From contig NZ_LNYR01000012.1 in assembly GCF_001467955.1 (NCBI RefSeq), positions 653,887 to 717,886 of the forward strand: DNA of 64,000 bases. Reading direction: 5' to 3'. How positions within the stretch are numbered: position 1 is the first letter of the stretch; each line of letters opens with the position of its first letter. The DNA comes from Legionella quateirensis (GTDB lineage: Bacteria > Pseudomonadota > Gammaproteobacteria > Legionellales > Legionellaceae). Positions 9,788 to 19,643 of this stretch are shown piece by piece. The position numbers were made by a program, and so were the translations under genes. The notes under the pieces were generated by a model, which saw only the letters and a list, made by a program, of their open reading frames with translations, ran no database searches and had not been told where the DNA came from.

Positions 9788-11752
9788 ATGTTTAATAAAA
9801 TTCTAATTGCTAATAGAGGTGAGATAGCCTGCAGAATCATTAAAACTGCGCGATCCATGGGGATTCATACCGTAGCAATTTACTCATCCGCAGACCAAAA
9901 CAGTTTGCATGTACAATTGGCTGATAGCGCCTGTTACGTTGGTGAAGCCGCTGCAAAAGACAGCTATTTGAATATAGATCATATTATTCAAGCCGCAAAA
10001 GAGAGCGGCGCTGAAGCAATTCACCCTGGCTATGGTTTTTTATCTGAAAATCCCGGATTTGCGAAAGCCTGTGAACAGGCAGGAATTATCTTTATAGGAC
10101 CGTCTATTGAAGCAATGGAGGCTATGGCTTCAAAACAGTTAGCAAAACAGCTCCTTGAAAAAACCAATGTGCCGTTAACCCCAGGTTACCATGGCCTTGA
10201 GCAGTCAGAAGAAAAACTACTGGCCGAAGCACGATCAATTGGTTTTCCTGTACTGATAAAAGCAGCCAATGGCGGTGGCGGTAAAGGAATGAGATCCGTT
10301 TATAGTGAAGCCGAATTCAGTGATAGTCTAGCAGGAGCTAAAAGAGAGTCTCTGGCCAGTTTTGCTGATGACACGATGATCATTGAAAAACTGGTACTCA
10401 ATCCTCGTCACGTTGAATTACAAATCATCGCGGACAATCACGGAGCTGTTGTTCATCTTTTTGAAAGGGATTGTTCGATTCAACGACGGCATCAAAAAAT
10501 AATTGAAGAAGCCCCTGCTCCCAATTTAACTGATTCCATGCGAAAAAGATTGGCTGATGCAGCATGCGAAGTGGCACGTTCTATTCATTATAGAGGCGCA
10601 GGTACAGTCGAGTTTCTGGTAGATGACACAGATCAGTTCTATTTTATGGAAATGAATACCAGACTCCAGGTCGAACATCCAGTGACAGAAATGATTACCG
10701 GGATTGATCTGGTTGCCTGGCAATTTAAAATCGCGGCTAATGAGCACCTTCCCCTGGATCAAAGTGACATTATCGCCAAAGGACATGCAATCGAATGTCG
10801 TATCTATGCCGAAGATCCCTTTAATGGTTTTATCCCATCCATTGGACAATTGAATTTTCTTCAAGAGCCTTCTGGAGATGGACTTCGTATTGATACTGGT
10901 GTGAAGCTTAATTCTCAGATTACCATGTATTATGATCCCATGATCGCCAAACTGATCGCATGGGGACAGAATAGAGAAGAAGCACTTCAACGTTTGAATC
11001 AGGCACTCTCACATTATTTCATTGGGGGAGTTAAAACCAACATCCCATTTTTGCAAGCTATCTGCCGTCACCCCAAATTTAAAAAAGCCGAGCTAAGTAC
11101 CGATTTTTTAAGTAATGAACAGATTAACTTATCAACTCCAGATCGACAATCAGCGTTAAAAATGGCAATTGCATATGATTATGTGAATACCGTAAATAAC
11201 ATCAAAGATCCTCTGCTTAAAGACTCTTTTGCTTGGCAAATGCATACTCAGGGACACTGGATATGGCGTTATCAACATGAAGGAACCGTTACTGAAGCCC
11301 TTATTACACCGATTGACAGAACGAGTTTCAAACTCAACTTAAATAATAATGAACAGGTTATAACCACTCAGCTTGATAACAACCATCTAAAAATCGAAAC
11401 GGACCGACATCAATATCAAGTCACTGTTGAAAATAAGGATTCGTATTTAACCATATATTCTGAACGGGGCCAGATAAGTATTGAACGATTTCGTTGGAAT
11501 AAACTGGACGCGCATACAACGTTGCATAAAGGCCAATTAACAGCCCCAATGCCGGCAACAGTTGTTGCTATTCTGAAAAAAGCGGGTGAACCGGTTAAAG
11601 CAGGTGAGCGTTTAATTGTTCTGGAAGCAATGAAAATGGAGCACACTATTCATGCTCCTGTCGATGGAGTGCTGTTAGATATATTCTATACAGTGGGTGC
11701 ACAGGTAAATGAAGGGGCGGAATTGCTTTCACTCAGTGAATCTGAGTCATAA
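9788..11752 (+). CDS. liuD: Methylcrotonoyl-CoA carboxylase, biotin-carrying (alpha) subunit
   Basis: The 654-residue subunit holds a biotin carboxylase and a biotin carrier domain. The carboxylase (about 1-445) shows the N-terminal [14 protein letters not shown], the ATP-grasp glycine loop [10 protein letters not shown] near residue 160 and the catalytic [13 protein letters not shown] near 285. A less conserved linker follows. The biotinyl domain at the C-terminus has EAMKMEH with the acceptor lysine at about residue 616. It carboxylates biotin with bicarbonate and ATP, and LiuB then uses the product. Its neighbours LiuB, LiuC and LiuE make MCC rather than propionyl- or acetyl-CoA carboxylase the right assignment. 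Confidence 0.95.
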   Translation: MFNKILIANRGEIACRIIKTARSMGIHTVAIYSSADQNSLHVQLADSACYVGEAAAKDSYLNIDHIIQAAKESGAEAIHPGYGFLSENPGFAKACEQAGIIFIGPSIEAMEAMASKQLAKQLLEKTNVPLTPGYHGLEQSEEKLLAEARSIGFPVLIKAANGGGGKGMRSVYSEAEFSDSLAGAKRESLASFADDTMIIEKLVLNPRHVELQIIADNHGAVVHLFERDCSIQRRHQKIIEEAPAPNLTDSMRKRLADAACEVARSIHYRGAGTVEFLVDDTDQFYFMEMNTRLQVEHPVTEMITGIDLVAWQFKIAANEHLPLDQSDIIAKGHAIECRIYAEDPFNGFIPSIGQLNFLQEPSGDGLRIDTGVKLNSQITMYYDPMIAKLIAWGQNREEALQRLNQALSHYFIGGVKTNIPFLQAICRHPKFKKAELSTDFLSNEQINLSTPDRQSALKMAIAYDYVNTVNNIKDPLLKDSFAWQMHTQGHWIWRYQHEGTVTEALITPIDRTSFKLNLNNNEQVITTQLDNNHLKIETDRHQYQVTVENKDSYLTIYSERGQISIERFRWNKLDAHTTLHKGQLTAPMPATVVAILKKAGEPVKAGERLIVLEAMKMEHTIHAPVDGVLLDIFYTVGAQVNEGAELLSLSESES

Positions 11753-11767
11753 ACTACTGAGATTATT

Positions 11768-12676
11768 ATGGACTATCCACAACACGTGACAATTATAGAA
11801 GTAGGACCTCGTGATGGCCTGCAAAATGAGTCATCCTTTGTATCCACTGAACACAAAATTGATCTCATCAATAAACTCAGTCAAACAGGTCTAAAACATA
11901 TTGAAACAACCAGCTTCGTATCCCCTAAAGCAATACCGCAATTAGCAGATGGCGAACTGGTGTATCGATCGATTATGAAAGATCCCTCTGTATCTTATTC
12001 AGCACTTGTTCCCAATGAACGCGGAATGATGAAAGCGCTGGAAGCCGGTGTTCGCGAGATTGCAGTATTCACAGCGGCAAGTGAATTATTTAACCAAAGA
12101 AACATCAATTGTTCCATTCAGGAAAGTATTGAACGATTCAAACCCGTCCTTGAACTGGCTAAAGCCAACGAAATCAAAGTCAGAGGTTATATTTCCTGTG
12201 TTCTGGGTTGCCCATATCAGGGTGAAGTAAAACCAGAAATGGTTGCTGAAGTCACTCAAAAGTTACTTGATCTGGGCGTGGACGAAATTTCGCTCGGCGA
12301 TACTATAGGCGTAGGAACTCCCAGACAAACCCAATTAGTATTGGATAAGGTTCTAAAACTCATCCCGTTAGGCCAGTTAGCCATGCACTTTCATGATACC
12401 TACGGTCAGGCAATCGCCAATATATACGCATCCCTACATCACGGTGTGTACCGTTTCGACAGCTCCGTTGCCGGTCTTGGTGGCTGTCCGTATGCCCGAG
12501 GAGCAAGCGGTAACGTTGCTACCGAAGATGTGCTTTATTTAATGCACGGTTTAGGAATAAATACCGGGGTAGATATATTTAAAATCGTAGCGGCCGGAGA
12601 TATGATTTGTAAGATTTTGGGACGTAAAAATCAATCCAAAGTCGCAAATGCGTTACTGGCGAATCCCTGTAATTAA
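11768..12676 (+). CDS. liuE: Hydroxymethylglutaryl-CoA lyase
   Basis: This 302-residue TIM-barrel lyase of the DRE family splits HMG-CoA into acetyl-CoA and acetoacetate, ending the leucine-specific steps. It carries the N-terminal metal and substrate motif EVGPRDGLQNE (residues 11-21), the metal-binding HFHDTYGQA and the active-site signature GLGGCPYARGASGNVATED near residue 235, whose cysteine is the catalytic one. The length matches bacterial MvaB/LiuE enzymes. It begins 16 bp after liuD. The acetoacetate it forms would be the substrate of the synthetase encoded next. Confidence 0.95.
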   Translation: MDYPQHVTIIEVGPRDGLQNESSFVSTEHKIDLINKLSQTGLKHIETTSFVSPKAIPQLADGELVYRSIMKDPSVSYSALVPNERGMMKALEAGVREIAVFTAASELFNQRNINCSIQESIERFKPVLELAKANEIKVRGYISCVLGCPYQGEVKPEMVAEVTQKLLDLGVDEISLGDTIGVGTPRQTQLVLDKVLKLIPLGQLAMHFHDTYGQAIANIYASLHHGVYRFDSSVAGLGGCPYARGASGNVATEDVLYLMHGLGINTGVDIFKIVAAGDMICKILGRKNQSKVANALLANPCN

Positions 12677-12751
12677 TTAACACGACTCATCCTGGCCTGA
12701 TTGCCGCCCAAAGGACAATTCAGGGAAGTAGGAAGCAAGAGAGAACAATTC

Positions 12752-14692
12752 ATGAATGAAATAGTATGGACTCCTAAAAACCCACAAAATACGCGCATGG
12801 GACAATTTATGCTGTTCGCAGCACAACAGAATTGTCAAATATTCGAAAACTACCAGGATCTCCACTCCTGGTCTATCAAACATCCCGAATCATTCTGGCA
12901 AACTTTATGCGATTTTTTTAAACTGACTTTCGATACCCCACCCCATCAGATACTCAATTACTATGAAACCATGCTGGATGCGCGTTGGTTTAGTGGCGCT
13001 CGATTTAATTTTGCACAAAAGCTGTTATCACGCAGAGATGATCATCCAGCAATAATCAGCGTTAACGAGGATAATAAACAACAAGTAATCAGCTATGAAC
13101 AATTATATGATCACGTTGCTCAATGCGCTGCTGGGCTTAAAGCGATAGGTGTTGTTGCCGGCGACAGAGTTGCTGCTCTGATGCCTAACATTCCGTTAAC
13201 AATTATCGCCATGTTGGCAACGACCTCAATAGGTGCTGTCTGGTCTTCATGCTCACCTGATTTTGGAGCACAAGCAGCAATTGACCGATTGGGACAAATC
13301 GAACCCAAGGTACTGTTTATTTGTGATGGACATCAATATCAGGGAAAAATCCACAGCGGTGCTGAAAAAATTGTTCAATTAAAAAAAGCGATTTCGTCCT
13401 TAGTACAAATCGTGGTTTGCCCCAACATCCATGAAGAGATTAATTTTACGGACATACCCAATGCTTTATATTGGAAGGACTTTATAAAACCCGCCACAGA
13501 GTGCGAGTTTGAATCACTCCCTTTTGATCATCCGGTTTATATACTGTTTTCATCAGGTACTACTGGAAAACCCAAATGCATTATCCATGGAGCTGGAGGA
13601 ACACTAATACAACATATTAAAGAATTGGGATTGCACACCGATCTACGTGATACCGATAATTTATGTTTTTATACAACCTGTGGCTGGATGATGTGGAATT
13701 GGACTGTTTCCGCTCTGGCACTTGGTGTTACTCTCACTTTATATGAAGGTTCACCCACTTATCCTGAGACCAATCGATTATTCAAATTAATTGATGAAAA
13801 ACGCATTACCGTTTTTGGTACCAGCGCAAAATTCATTTCTTCCATTGAAAAAGCAGGCGTCAAGCCAAAAGAAGAATGCAACCTCTCTCAACTGAGATGC
13901 ATTCTCTCTACAGGCTCACCATTACTTCACAAAAATTATGATTTTGTTTACGAACATATTAAAAATGACGTCCAGCTCAGTTCAATTTCTGGTGGTACTG
14001 ACATTATCTCCTGCTTTGCCTTGGGTAACCCGATACTTCCTGTATATCGAGGCGAGTTGCAGTGTATTGGTTTAGGTATGGCCGTAGATGTATTTGATGA
14101 AGAAGAACATTCAGTACGTCAAACCCGCGGTGAATTAGTCTGCACGAAACCTTTTCCATCCATGCCTGTTGGATTTTGGAATGATAAAGATAAAGTAGCC
14201 TACACCAATGCCTATTTTGCCCGTTTTCCTGGTGTATGGGCTCATGGTGATTTTGCCGAGATTTCAGAACACGATGGCCTGATCATTTATGGACGCTCTG
14301 ATGCAGTATTAAATCCTGGCGGAGTTCGAATAGGTACTGCTGAAATCTATAGACAGGTTGAAAAGGTAGAAGCAGTTATAGACAGTATAGTCATCGGACA
14401 GGATTGGCAGGATGATGTGCGTATAGTTCTATTTGTTAAATTACGCGAAGGGACAATTCTCGATGAAGAGTTGATTCAATCCATTAAACACACCATTAGT
14501 GAAAATGCCTCCCCCAGGCATGTGCCCGCCAAAATACTCCAGGTTACAGATATTCCGCGTACAATCAGTGGAAAAATCGTTGAAGTAGCGGTTAGACAGG
14601 TTGTTCATGACCTACCTGTGCAGAATTTACAATCTCTGGCTAATCCTCATGCCTTGGAATATTTTAAAAATCGTAACGAGTTGAAGAGTTAA
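12752..14692 (+). CDS. aacS: Acetoacetyl-CoA synthetase
   Basis: The product (646 aa from ATG 12752) is an ANL-superfamily adenylate-forming enzyme that activates acetoacetate to acetoacetyl-CoA at the cost of ATP. Visible motifs are the phosphate loop YILFSSGTTGKPKCI near residue 265, the TTCGWMMWNW segment near 310 that is characteristic of acetoacetyl- and acetyl-CoA synthetases, and the C-terminal hinge YGRSDAVLNPGGVRIG near 515. RTISGKIVE near the end contains the catalytic lysine. The frame is open 17 codons further up, but MNEIVWTP aligns with the usual N-terminus and follows AGAGA. It ends the leucine cluster and feeds the thiolase encoded near the cluster's start. Confidence 0.92.
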   Translation: MNEIVWTPKNPQNTRMGQFMLFAAQQNCQIFENYQDLHSWSIKHPESFWQTLCDFFKLTFDTPPHQILNYYETMLDARWFSGARFNFAQKLLSRRDDHPAIISVNEDNKQQVISYEQLYDHVAQCAAGLKAIGVVAGDRVAALMPNIPLTIIAMLATTSIGAVWSSCSPDFGAQAAIDRLGQIEPKVLFICDGHQYQGKIHSGAEKIVQLKKAISSLVQIVVCPNIHEEINFTDIPNALYWKDFIKPATECEFESLPFDHPVYILFSSGTTGKPKCIIHGAGGTLIQHIKELGLHTDLRDTDNLCFYTTCGWMMWNWTVSALALGVTLTLYEGSPTYPETNRLFKLIDEKRITVFGTSAKFISSIEKAGVKPKEECNLSQLRCILSTGSPLLHKNYDFVYEHIKNDVQLSSISGGTDIISCFALGNPILPVYRGELQCIGLGMAVDVFDEEEHSVRQTRGELVCTKPFPSMPVGFWNDKDKVAYTNAYFARFPGVWAHGDFAEISEHDGLIIYGRSDAVLNPGGVRIGTAEIYRQVEKVEAVIDSIVIGQDWQDDVRIVLFVKLREGTILDEELIQSIKHTISENASPRHVPAKILQVTDIPRTISGKIVEVAVRQVVHDLPVQNLQSLANPHALEYFKNRNELKS

Positions 14693-14712
14693 TTATAATT
14701 TAGTCGCATTTA

Positions 14713-14799
14713 AGATCGAAACCGAAATAACGTCCTGCGCTTGCGTTAATCAAGCGATTCGTTTGATACAATAAGAGGACATTATTTCGGTCTATATCT
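14713..14799. repeat. Long inverted repeat downstream of the leucine cluster
   Basis: Two 24-bp arms, 14713-14736 and 14776-14799, are complementary except for four positions and share ACCGAAATAA-type sequence. The loop holds a second small hairpin made of CGCTTG and CAAGCG. It lies just after the acetoacetyl-CoA synthetase stop and before the metN promoter. It may stop transcription of the leucine cluster or be a small repeat element; there is no clear run of T after the stem, so the terminator role is uncertain. Confidence 0.6.
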
Positions 14800-14829
14800 T
14801 TATTTAATTGGTGAATTCAGGATAATACT

Positions 14830-14857
14830 TTGTATACATAGTCAGATTGTGTATAAT
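14830..14857 (+). promoter_or_regulatory. Putative sigma-70 promoter of metNIQ
   Basis: TTGTAT at 14830-14835 and TATAAT at 14852-14857 are separated by 16 bp and fit a housekeeping promoter. Transcription would begin near 14864, leaving a leader of about 124 nt before metN. The leader contains AGCGTC and GACGCT, able to pair around a loop of about 20 nt, and AACTC and GAGTT, which could pair across it. No MetJ box is visible. The promoter call is inference from consensus only. Confidence 0.55.
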
Positions 14858-14987
14858 ATCAACCAGCGTCGATTTGAAAACTCAGCTTGCGGACGCTCAA
14901 AAGAGTTAACTTTTTTGAAAATACGGCTAAAGCGGGCAGTCTATTATATCCCTCTAAGTCTTCCGCAGCATATTCCAGGTTATTGTT

Positions 14988-16013
14988 ATGATTGAATTGT
15001 GTGGAGTAACTAAATCTTTCTCAGGCAAACCAGCCCTTCAAGATATTAATTTATTTATTCAGGAAGGTGAAATTTTTGGCATCATTGGTAAAAGTGGTGC
15101 TGGGAAATCTACTTTATTACGCTGTATTAATTTACTGGAACGGCCTGACCATGGCGATGTCCTCATTGACGGACAAAACTTGATGAATATGTCCAGAAAG
15201 GACTTAGCATTGGCTCGTCATAAAATCGCCATGATTTTCCAACATTTTAACCTGTTAAATTCTAAAAATGTTTATGACAATATTGCACTGCCCATGCGCA
15301 TTCAAGGTATGGATGAAGAGTCCATTAGTACAAAAATTAATGAGCTGTTGCCTATAGTAGAATTAACAGATAAAAGAAATGCTTACCCTTCACAACTCAG
15401 CGGTGGACAAAAACAACGGGTAGCTATCGCACGCGCATTAAGCTGTTCTCCTAAAATCCTACTTTGTGATGAAGCAACCTCAGCCCTTGATCCTGAAACA
15501 ACTGATTCAATTCTGAGCTTATTAAAAAAAATCAACACTTTATACGGAATTACCATCGTCATAATTACCCATGAAATGGATGTAGTGAAACGAATATGCA
15601 GCAGACTGGCTGTTATGGTCAATGGCTCAATAATCGAGACTACTGCCCTATCGAATGTATTTAACAACCAGGACAGTTTGGCGCGCACGATGCTTTATGC
15701 TCAACTCAGCCCGGAACTACCTACATGCCTGACCAGCAGACTGGCTGGATATGCAACTGAAAAACCTTTGCTTCGATTATTTTTCCAGGGTGAAGAAGCA
15801 ACCGTTCCTTTTATAAGCCAAACCAGTCGTGAGTTAAATATCGACATCAATATTTTACTGGCAAATATCGATCGTTTCGATTCGGTCACCTGCGGAGTCC
15901 TGGTCGTTGAGTTAACTGCAAACCCATTATTGCTCGACGCATTCCTGGAGCGCTGTAAACAAGTCGATTTAACTGTGGAGATCTTAGGTTATGTCCTACC
16001 CGATGGTATATGA
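14988..16013 (+). CDS. metN: Methionine ABC transporter ATP-binding protein
   Basis: MetN (341 aa) powers import of methionine across the inner membrane. The nucleotide-binding domain shows Walker [10 protein letters not shown] near residue 34, the Q-loop FQHFNLL, the signature [15 protein letters not shown] near 139 and Walker [13 protein letters not shown] near 160, followed by a switch histidine in ITHEMD. The C-terminal part (about 255-341) is the NIL/ACT-like domain that in the E. coli homologue binds methionine and causes trans-inhibition. It overlaps metI by 23 nt and leads the metN-metI-metQ operon. Confidence 0.95.
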   Translation: MIELCGVTKSFSGKPALQDINLFIQEGEIFGIIGKSGAGKSTLLRCINLLERPDHGDVLIDGQNLMNMSRKDLALARHKIAMIFQHFNLLNSKNVYDNIALPMRIQGMDEESISTKINELLPIVELTDKRNAYPSQLSGGQKQRVAIARALSCSPKILLCDEATSALDPETTDSILSLLKKINTLYGITIVIITHEMDVVKRICSRLAVMVNGSIIETTALSNVFNNQDSLARTMLYAQLSPELPTCLTSRLAGYATEKPLLRLFFQGEEATVPFISQTSRELNIDINILLANIDRFDSVTCGVLVVELTANPLLLDAFLERCKQVDLTVEILGYVLPDGI

Positions 16014-16638
16014 TTTACTCAATGCAACCGGTGAAACACTGTATATGGTGATCACCAGCACATTTTTTGCAGTACTGCTGGGATTGCCTTTAGGCACGTT
16101 GCTTTATTCAAGTAAACGTATCAAACCCAATCCCAAGATGCATAAAATACTTTCCGCAATAATTAATGTATTTCGTTCTATCCCTTTTATTATTTTGTTA
16201 GTAGCTATAATTCCATTAACTCGTCTCATAGTGGGTACCTCTATCGGAATGAATGCAGCAATAGTACCCTTAACTCTCGGAGCTACCCCATTTTTTGCAC
16301 GCCTGGTAGATAATGTATACCAAAGTTTACCTTCTGGCCTGATCGAAACGGGTTATGCGATGGGAGCCAGCACAGGTCAGATTATCTATCATATCTTATT
16401 GCCTGAAGCAAAACCTGGCCTAATCCATGCGATCACTGTAACTGCAATTACTCTAGTAAATTATTCTGCGATGGCAGGAACGGTTGGAGCTGGTGGATTA
16501 GGAACATTAGCAATTAACTATGGATATCAACGCTTTAACGCCGGTATCATGTTTTCAACAGTAGTTGTTTTAATAATTTTAGTTCAGCTCATGCAAATGG
16601 GTGGAGACTATTTGGCAAAACGGTTTTTACATCACTAA
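15991..16638 (+). CDS. metI: Methionine ABC transporter permease
   Basis: The 215-residue inner-membrane permease has about five membrane segments and the permease-ATPase contact loop [22 protein letters not shown] near residues 120-141, an EAA-type motif. The run [15 protein letters not shown] just before it is also typical of MetI. The start at 15991 lies inside metN; a second ATG at 16003 would give a product four residues shorter and cannot be excluded. It is followed 14 bp later by metQ. Confidence 0.94.
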   Translation: MSYPMVYDLLNATGETLYMVITSTFFAVLLGLPLGTLLYSSKRIKPNPKMHKILSAIINVFRSIPFIILLVAIIPLTRLIVGTSIGMNAAIVPLTLGATPFFARLVDNVYQSLPSGLIETGYAMGASTGQIIYHILLPEAKPGLIHAITVTAITLVNYSAMAGTVGAGGLGTLAINYGYQRFNAGIMFSTVVVLIILVQLMQMGGDYLAKRFLHH

Positions 16639-16652
16639 TTGAGAGATTCATA

Positions 16653-17432
16653 ATGCGAATTCTAAGTTATCTGGTTTTAATATTAAGTCTGGTTGCCTGT
16701 AGCAGCAAACCCTCTCCGAATACACTGGTCATAGGAACCATAGCTGGGCCTGAAACGGAACTCATTGAAACAGCTAAAGAAGTAGCTGAAAAAGACTATG
16801 GCTTAACCATAAAAATTGTTGAGTTCAATGATTACAATCTGCCTAATGAAGCCCTGCAAGATGGTAGCCTGGATGCCAATGTATACCAGCATTTACCTTA
16901 TCTGAAAGCTGCAATTCTAGCGCATGGTTATAATCTGCAAGCTATAGGAAGAACCTTTGTCTATCCAATGGGTATTTATTCCAAAAAATACAAATCTCTG
17001 GAAGATATTCCCGAGAACAGTATTATTGCGGTACCTAATGATCCCAGTAATGAAATGCGTGCCTTTTTATTGTTGGAAGATTCTCATTTAATTACATTAA
17101 AAGATGCGACCAATGCGGGTGTGCCAAGCTTAGAAAGCAATCCAAAGAAATTACAATTTAAAGAAATGGATGCAGCTCAATTGCCTAGAGTACTACCTGA
17201 TGTTGCTGCAGCAGTCATCAACACCACATTTGCTCTGCCTGCAGGTTTAAATCCAAGCAAAGATGCATTGTATACAGAGGGTAAAGACTCTCCTTATGCC
17301 AATATTATCGTGATACGCAAGGATACCCAAAAGAGACCTCAGCTGGAATTATTTGTCAAAGCTCTGAATTCAGATGAAGTCAAAGACAAAGCCAAAAAAC
17401 TGTTCGGTGATGCAGCAATACCTGCCTGGTAA
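16653..17432 (+). CDS. metQ: Methionine-binding lipoprotein
   Basis: MetQ (259 aa) captures methionine in the periplasm and delivers it to MetNI. A lipoprotein signal is clear: a short basic start, a hydrophobic stretch and the lipobox LVAC with the lipidated cysteine at residue 16. The mature protein carries NLPA/MetQ features such as NALQDGSLDANVYQHLPYL near residue 70, TFVYPMGIYSKKYKSLEDIP near 110, and AAVINTTFALPAGL near 190. NPSKDALYTE, which follows, is common in the family. It is the last gene of the operon, and a GC-rich hairpin follows it. Confidence 0.94.
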   Translation: MRILSYLVLILSLVACSSKPSPNTLVIGTIAGPETELIETAKEVAEKDYGLTIKIVEFNDYNLPNEALQDGSLDANVYQHLPYLKAAILAHGYNLQAIGRTFVYPMGIYSKKYKSLEDIPENSIIAVPNDPSNEMRAFLLLEDSHLITLKDATNAGVPSLESNPKKLQFKEMDAAQLPRVLPDVAAAVINTTFALPAGLNPSKDALYTEGKDSPYANIIVIRKDTQKRPQLELFVKALNSDEVKDKAKKLFGDAAIPAW

Positions 17433-17498
17433 TCATAACATTAATAATCAGTGCAGACGGGTCTTACAATAGATCCAACTGCCCAATTTAAGGTCAAT

Positions 17499-17529
17499 AT
17501 ACCCCCTCGAATTTGAGGGGGTATTTACT
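17499..17529 (+). terminator. Hairpin terminator after metNIQ
   Basis: TACCCCCTC and GAGGGGGTA form a perfect 9-bp stem around a 6-nt loop about 70 bp after the metQ stop, followed by a short T-containing tail. It separates metNIQ from the effector-like gene, which has its own regulatory site immediately downstream. Confidence 0.75.
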
Positions 17530-17538
17530 GATAATTAA

Positions 17539-17555
17539 CTTAATTTTTTCTTAAT
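17539..17555 (+). promoter_or_regulatory. PmrA-type operator upstream of the candidate effector
   Basis: Two identical half-sites CTTAAT occur at 17539-17544 and 17550-17555, separated by exactly 5 bp (11 bp from start to start). This matches the tandem recognition pattern of the response regulator PmrA, which in Legionella and Coxiella activates many Dot/Icm effector genes. A possible -10 element TATACT lies at 17566-17571, and the start codon is about 50 bp from the operator. The match is direct sequence observation; binding is inference. Confidence 0.75.
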
Positions 17556-17604
17556 TAAACCATGTTATACTTCAAATAACTCATCCAGTTATTAGGTGAA
17601 CACT

Positions 17605-19053
17605 ATGCCAGGCCCACTACTATCAAGAATACCATTAATTGGGAAACATCTATTTTCCAATGAATATGTAAATAAACTGACGCCTACTGCCCTTGACAAT
17701 CTCGGTCAAACCTACCGAAATCTAATCGGTCTGGGAAATAATCTCACGTTTGCAAGTGGCGCTTTTAAAACACTGGATAAACAAAGAAATTCGGATAATG
17801 ATGAGATACCCGTTAAATCTAAAGGGCCATACGGAGCGTCACTTCTTGATAAAATAAATGACAACTCAAATCCAGATGCAGCCAATGCAGCTAAAGAGGT
17901 AAAAAACAAAATCGCTGAAGTTCTGGTACCCAGCGATGCTTATGAAAAAGCGATGAAGAAATTTAATGAGAATTTAGCAACATTCAAAGACTTGGTAAAG
18001 CAAATTCCCGGTGGAAAGTTTGGCGCAGAAGATATAATAGGTACATTTAAATACTATATTGATAAATCAAGAACAGCTATTGTAGCGCAACAAGATCTTG
18101 ATAAACAAATGTTAACTGCTCAATTTGATGACAACGATTTTAAAGACAATTTAATGAAGGCATACAACATTGCTAAAACTGATACGGATGCGGATAAACG
18201 AATAGGCGATCTTAAAACCAGTATGCTTAATGATCTTTCTGCATCACACAAAAAGCAATTAGCTGAATTTGATAAATCCACCACTGAAGCAATCAATAAG
18301 CTTCATCAAGCTTCGGCTGAAGAATACAAGCAAATGGGATTGATCGAAACACTACGCAGGGCTAATGCAGACAACGTTGCAATGCTTGAACAAATTGCAG
18401 AAGAAAATAGAGCCAAACATCCACTTCCTGCTAATGGATCCAGAAATGGTATTGCCACTTATTCCGATACTGAAATTAAAGCGAAACTGGCTTACGCCAA
18501 ATTGGAAGATATAAAAGCCTTTAAATCGATGACCGGGATGAAAATTGAACAGCCTCAACCTGGTGTATTTAGATTTCACTTTGACATGTTAAGTCCCAGA
18601 TATTACCAGAGCCTGGCGCAAAAACCGCTTACCGATTTTTTATTAGTGTCGCAAATGATTAGAGCTCAAGGCAACGATAAGATCACCTGGACTATTGAAA
18701 TTGAAAATAAAGAAACGTTGATGGAAAGAGCAAAACAGGCTGTTGAAGGATCTGTAAGAGCTGGTTTTGAACTAGGTAAAATTGAGATTCGCGACAAGTC
18801 AGGTAAAGAACTCAAGCTTGAAGAAATATTTAAAGACGATCCTGAATCTTATAAAAGGATAAGTCAAAGAGCGGCTGAAATAAAACAGGAACTTTCAAGT
18901 ATACCCACACCTGTAGTCAAATCAGCAAAAAATGATACAGTAAAAGCTGCTATAAAGGATATTAAAGAACAATATAAGGCAAATCCACCTCCAGAAGAAA
19001 AAGAAGAAGAGCAGGAAGTGGAAGAAGAACGAACAGGAGCAGCTCCTAAGTAA
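17605..19053 (+). CDS. Candidate Dot/Icm type IV effector, function unknown
   Basis: The 482-residue product is hydrophilic and probably largely helical, with no signal peptide, membrane segment or enzyme motif that I recognise. Residues about 85-280 are rich in K, E, A and Q and could form coiled coils. The C-terminus is strongly acidic, with PPPEEKEEEQEVEEE followed by RTGAAPK, which resembles the E-block translocation signal of Dot/Icm effectors. A PmrA-type operator precedes the gene. I chose the ATG at 17605 because AGGTG lies 6 nt upstream; a GTG three codons earlier is less likely. From memory, the position between metNIQ and glyQS/dsbA2 suggests an orthologue of L. pneumophila Ceg25 (lpg1836), but I could not check this. 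Confidence 0.75.
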   Translation: MPGPLLSRIPLIGKHLFSNEYVNKLTPTALDNLGQTYRNLIGLGNNLTFASGAFKTLDKQRNSDNDEIPVKSKGPYGASLLDKINDNSNPDAANAAKEVKNKIAEVLVPSDAYEKAMKKFNENLATFKDLVKQIPGGKFGAEDIIGTFKYYIDKSRTAIVAQQDLDKQMLTAQFDDNDFKDNLMKAYNIAKTDTDADKRIGDLKTSMLNDLSASHKKQLAEFDKSTTEAINKLHQASAEEYKQMGLIETLRRANADNVAMLEQIAEENRAKHPLPANGSRNGIATYSDTEIKAKLAYAKLEDIKAFKSMTGMKIEQPQPGVFRFHFDMLSPRYYQSLAQKPLTDFLLVSQMIRAQGNDKITWTIEIENKETLMERAKQAVEGSVRAGFELGKIEIRDKSGKELKLEEIFKDDPESYKRISQRAAEIKQELSSIPTPVVKSAKNDTVKAAIKDIKEQYKANPPPEEKEEEQEVEEERTGAAPK

Positions 19054-19356
19054 TAGATTTAGAGTTTAACCTGCCCAGAATTCCTATCTATTTCAAAGGT
19101 CATCAATCACAGTTTTCTCGGACTCAAGACGAGAGAGCTGTGACATTTATCTCACACAACTCTGTACAAAAAATTCCACTGTCCCAAACAGCTAAAATCT
19201 GCTATTTTTTATAGGCAATCAACGGCAAAGTTGATACAATAATTTTCGTATCTTATTATAATATATGAATATTTTATAAGATAACTATTATCAATAATTA
19301 ATGTTGCAACTCCTTTTACAGAAATGGAATTCAACGGGTTGGCTAGGGAGATGGCT

Positions 19357-19524
19357 ATGAGTACTCGTGGTTTTGATGACTTTGATACAGATATTGAAGA
19401 TGTAAGTGAGGCAGCACCAGTTATTCCAGAACCAAGTCCTTCTACAAAATTGGAACGACGCAGAAAAATAGAAGATTTATTTGAAGAAAAGCGATTAAGA
19501 GAAGAACTTGAAGAGTTTGGTTAA
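19357..19524 (+). CDS. Small acidic PA3496-like protein
   Basis: This 55-residue protein has an acidic N-terminal half (FDDFDTDIED) and a charged helical C-terminus with RRRKIEDLFEEKRLREELEEF. The latter resembles the small PA3496 family of gammaproteobacteria, annotated as putative envelope integrity proteins with no proven mechanism. The start at 19357 is supported by GGGAG ending 6 nt before it; the frame stays open for 11 more codons upstream. It stands alone between the effector candidate and the convergent rsmJ gene, so it is probably transcribed by itself. Confidence 0.65.
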   Translation: MSTRGFDDFDTDIEDVSEAAPVIPEPSPSTKLERRRKIEDLFEEKRLREELEEFG

Positions 19525-19643
19525 ATGTACTGAGTATGACATTACATTTATTCAACGGCAAAATAACCAAGCCGCGACTGTAAGGAAGCCGAACAGTAGG
19601 ATAGCCGTATAGTTACTTATGCGGCAATTATATCGTGGATAAC

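Noticed and set aside
10526..10990. A 154-codon antisense frame within liuD
   Set aside because: It is a shadow of the conserved biotin carboxylase coding sequence on the other strand; no ribosome-binding site or family match is visible.
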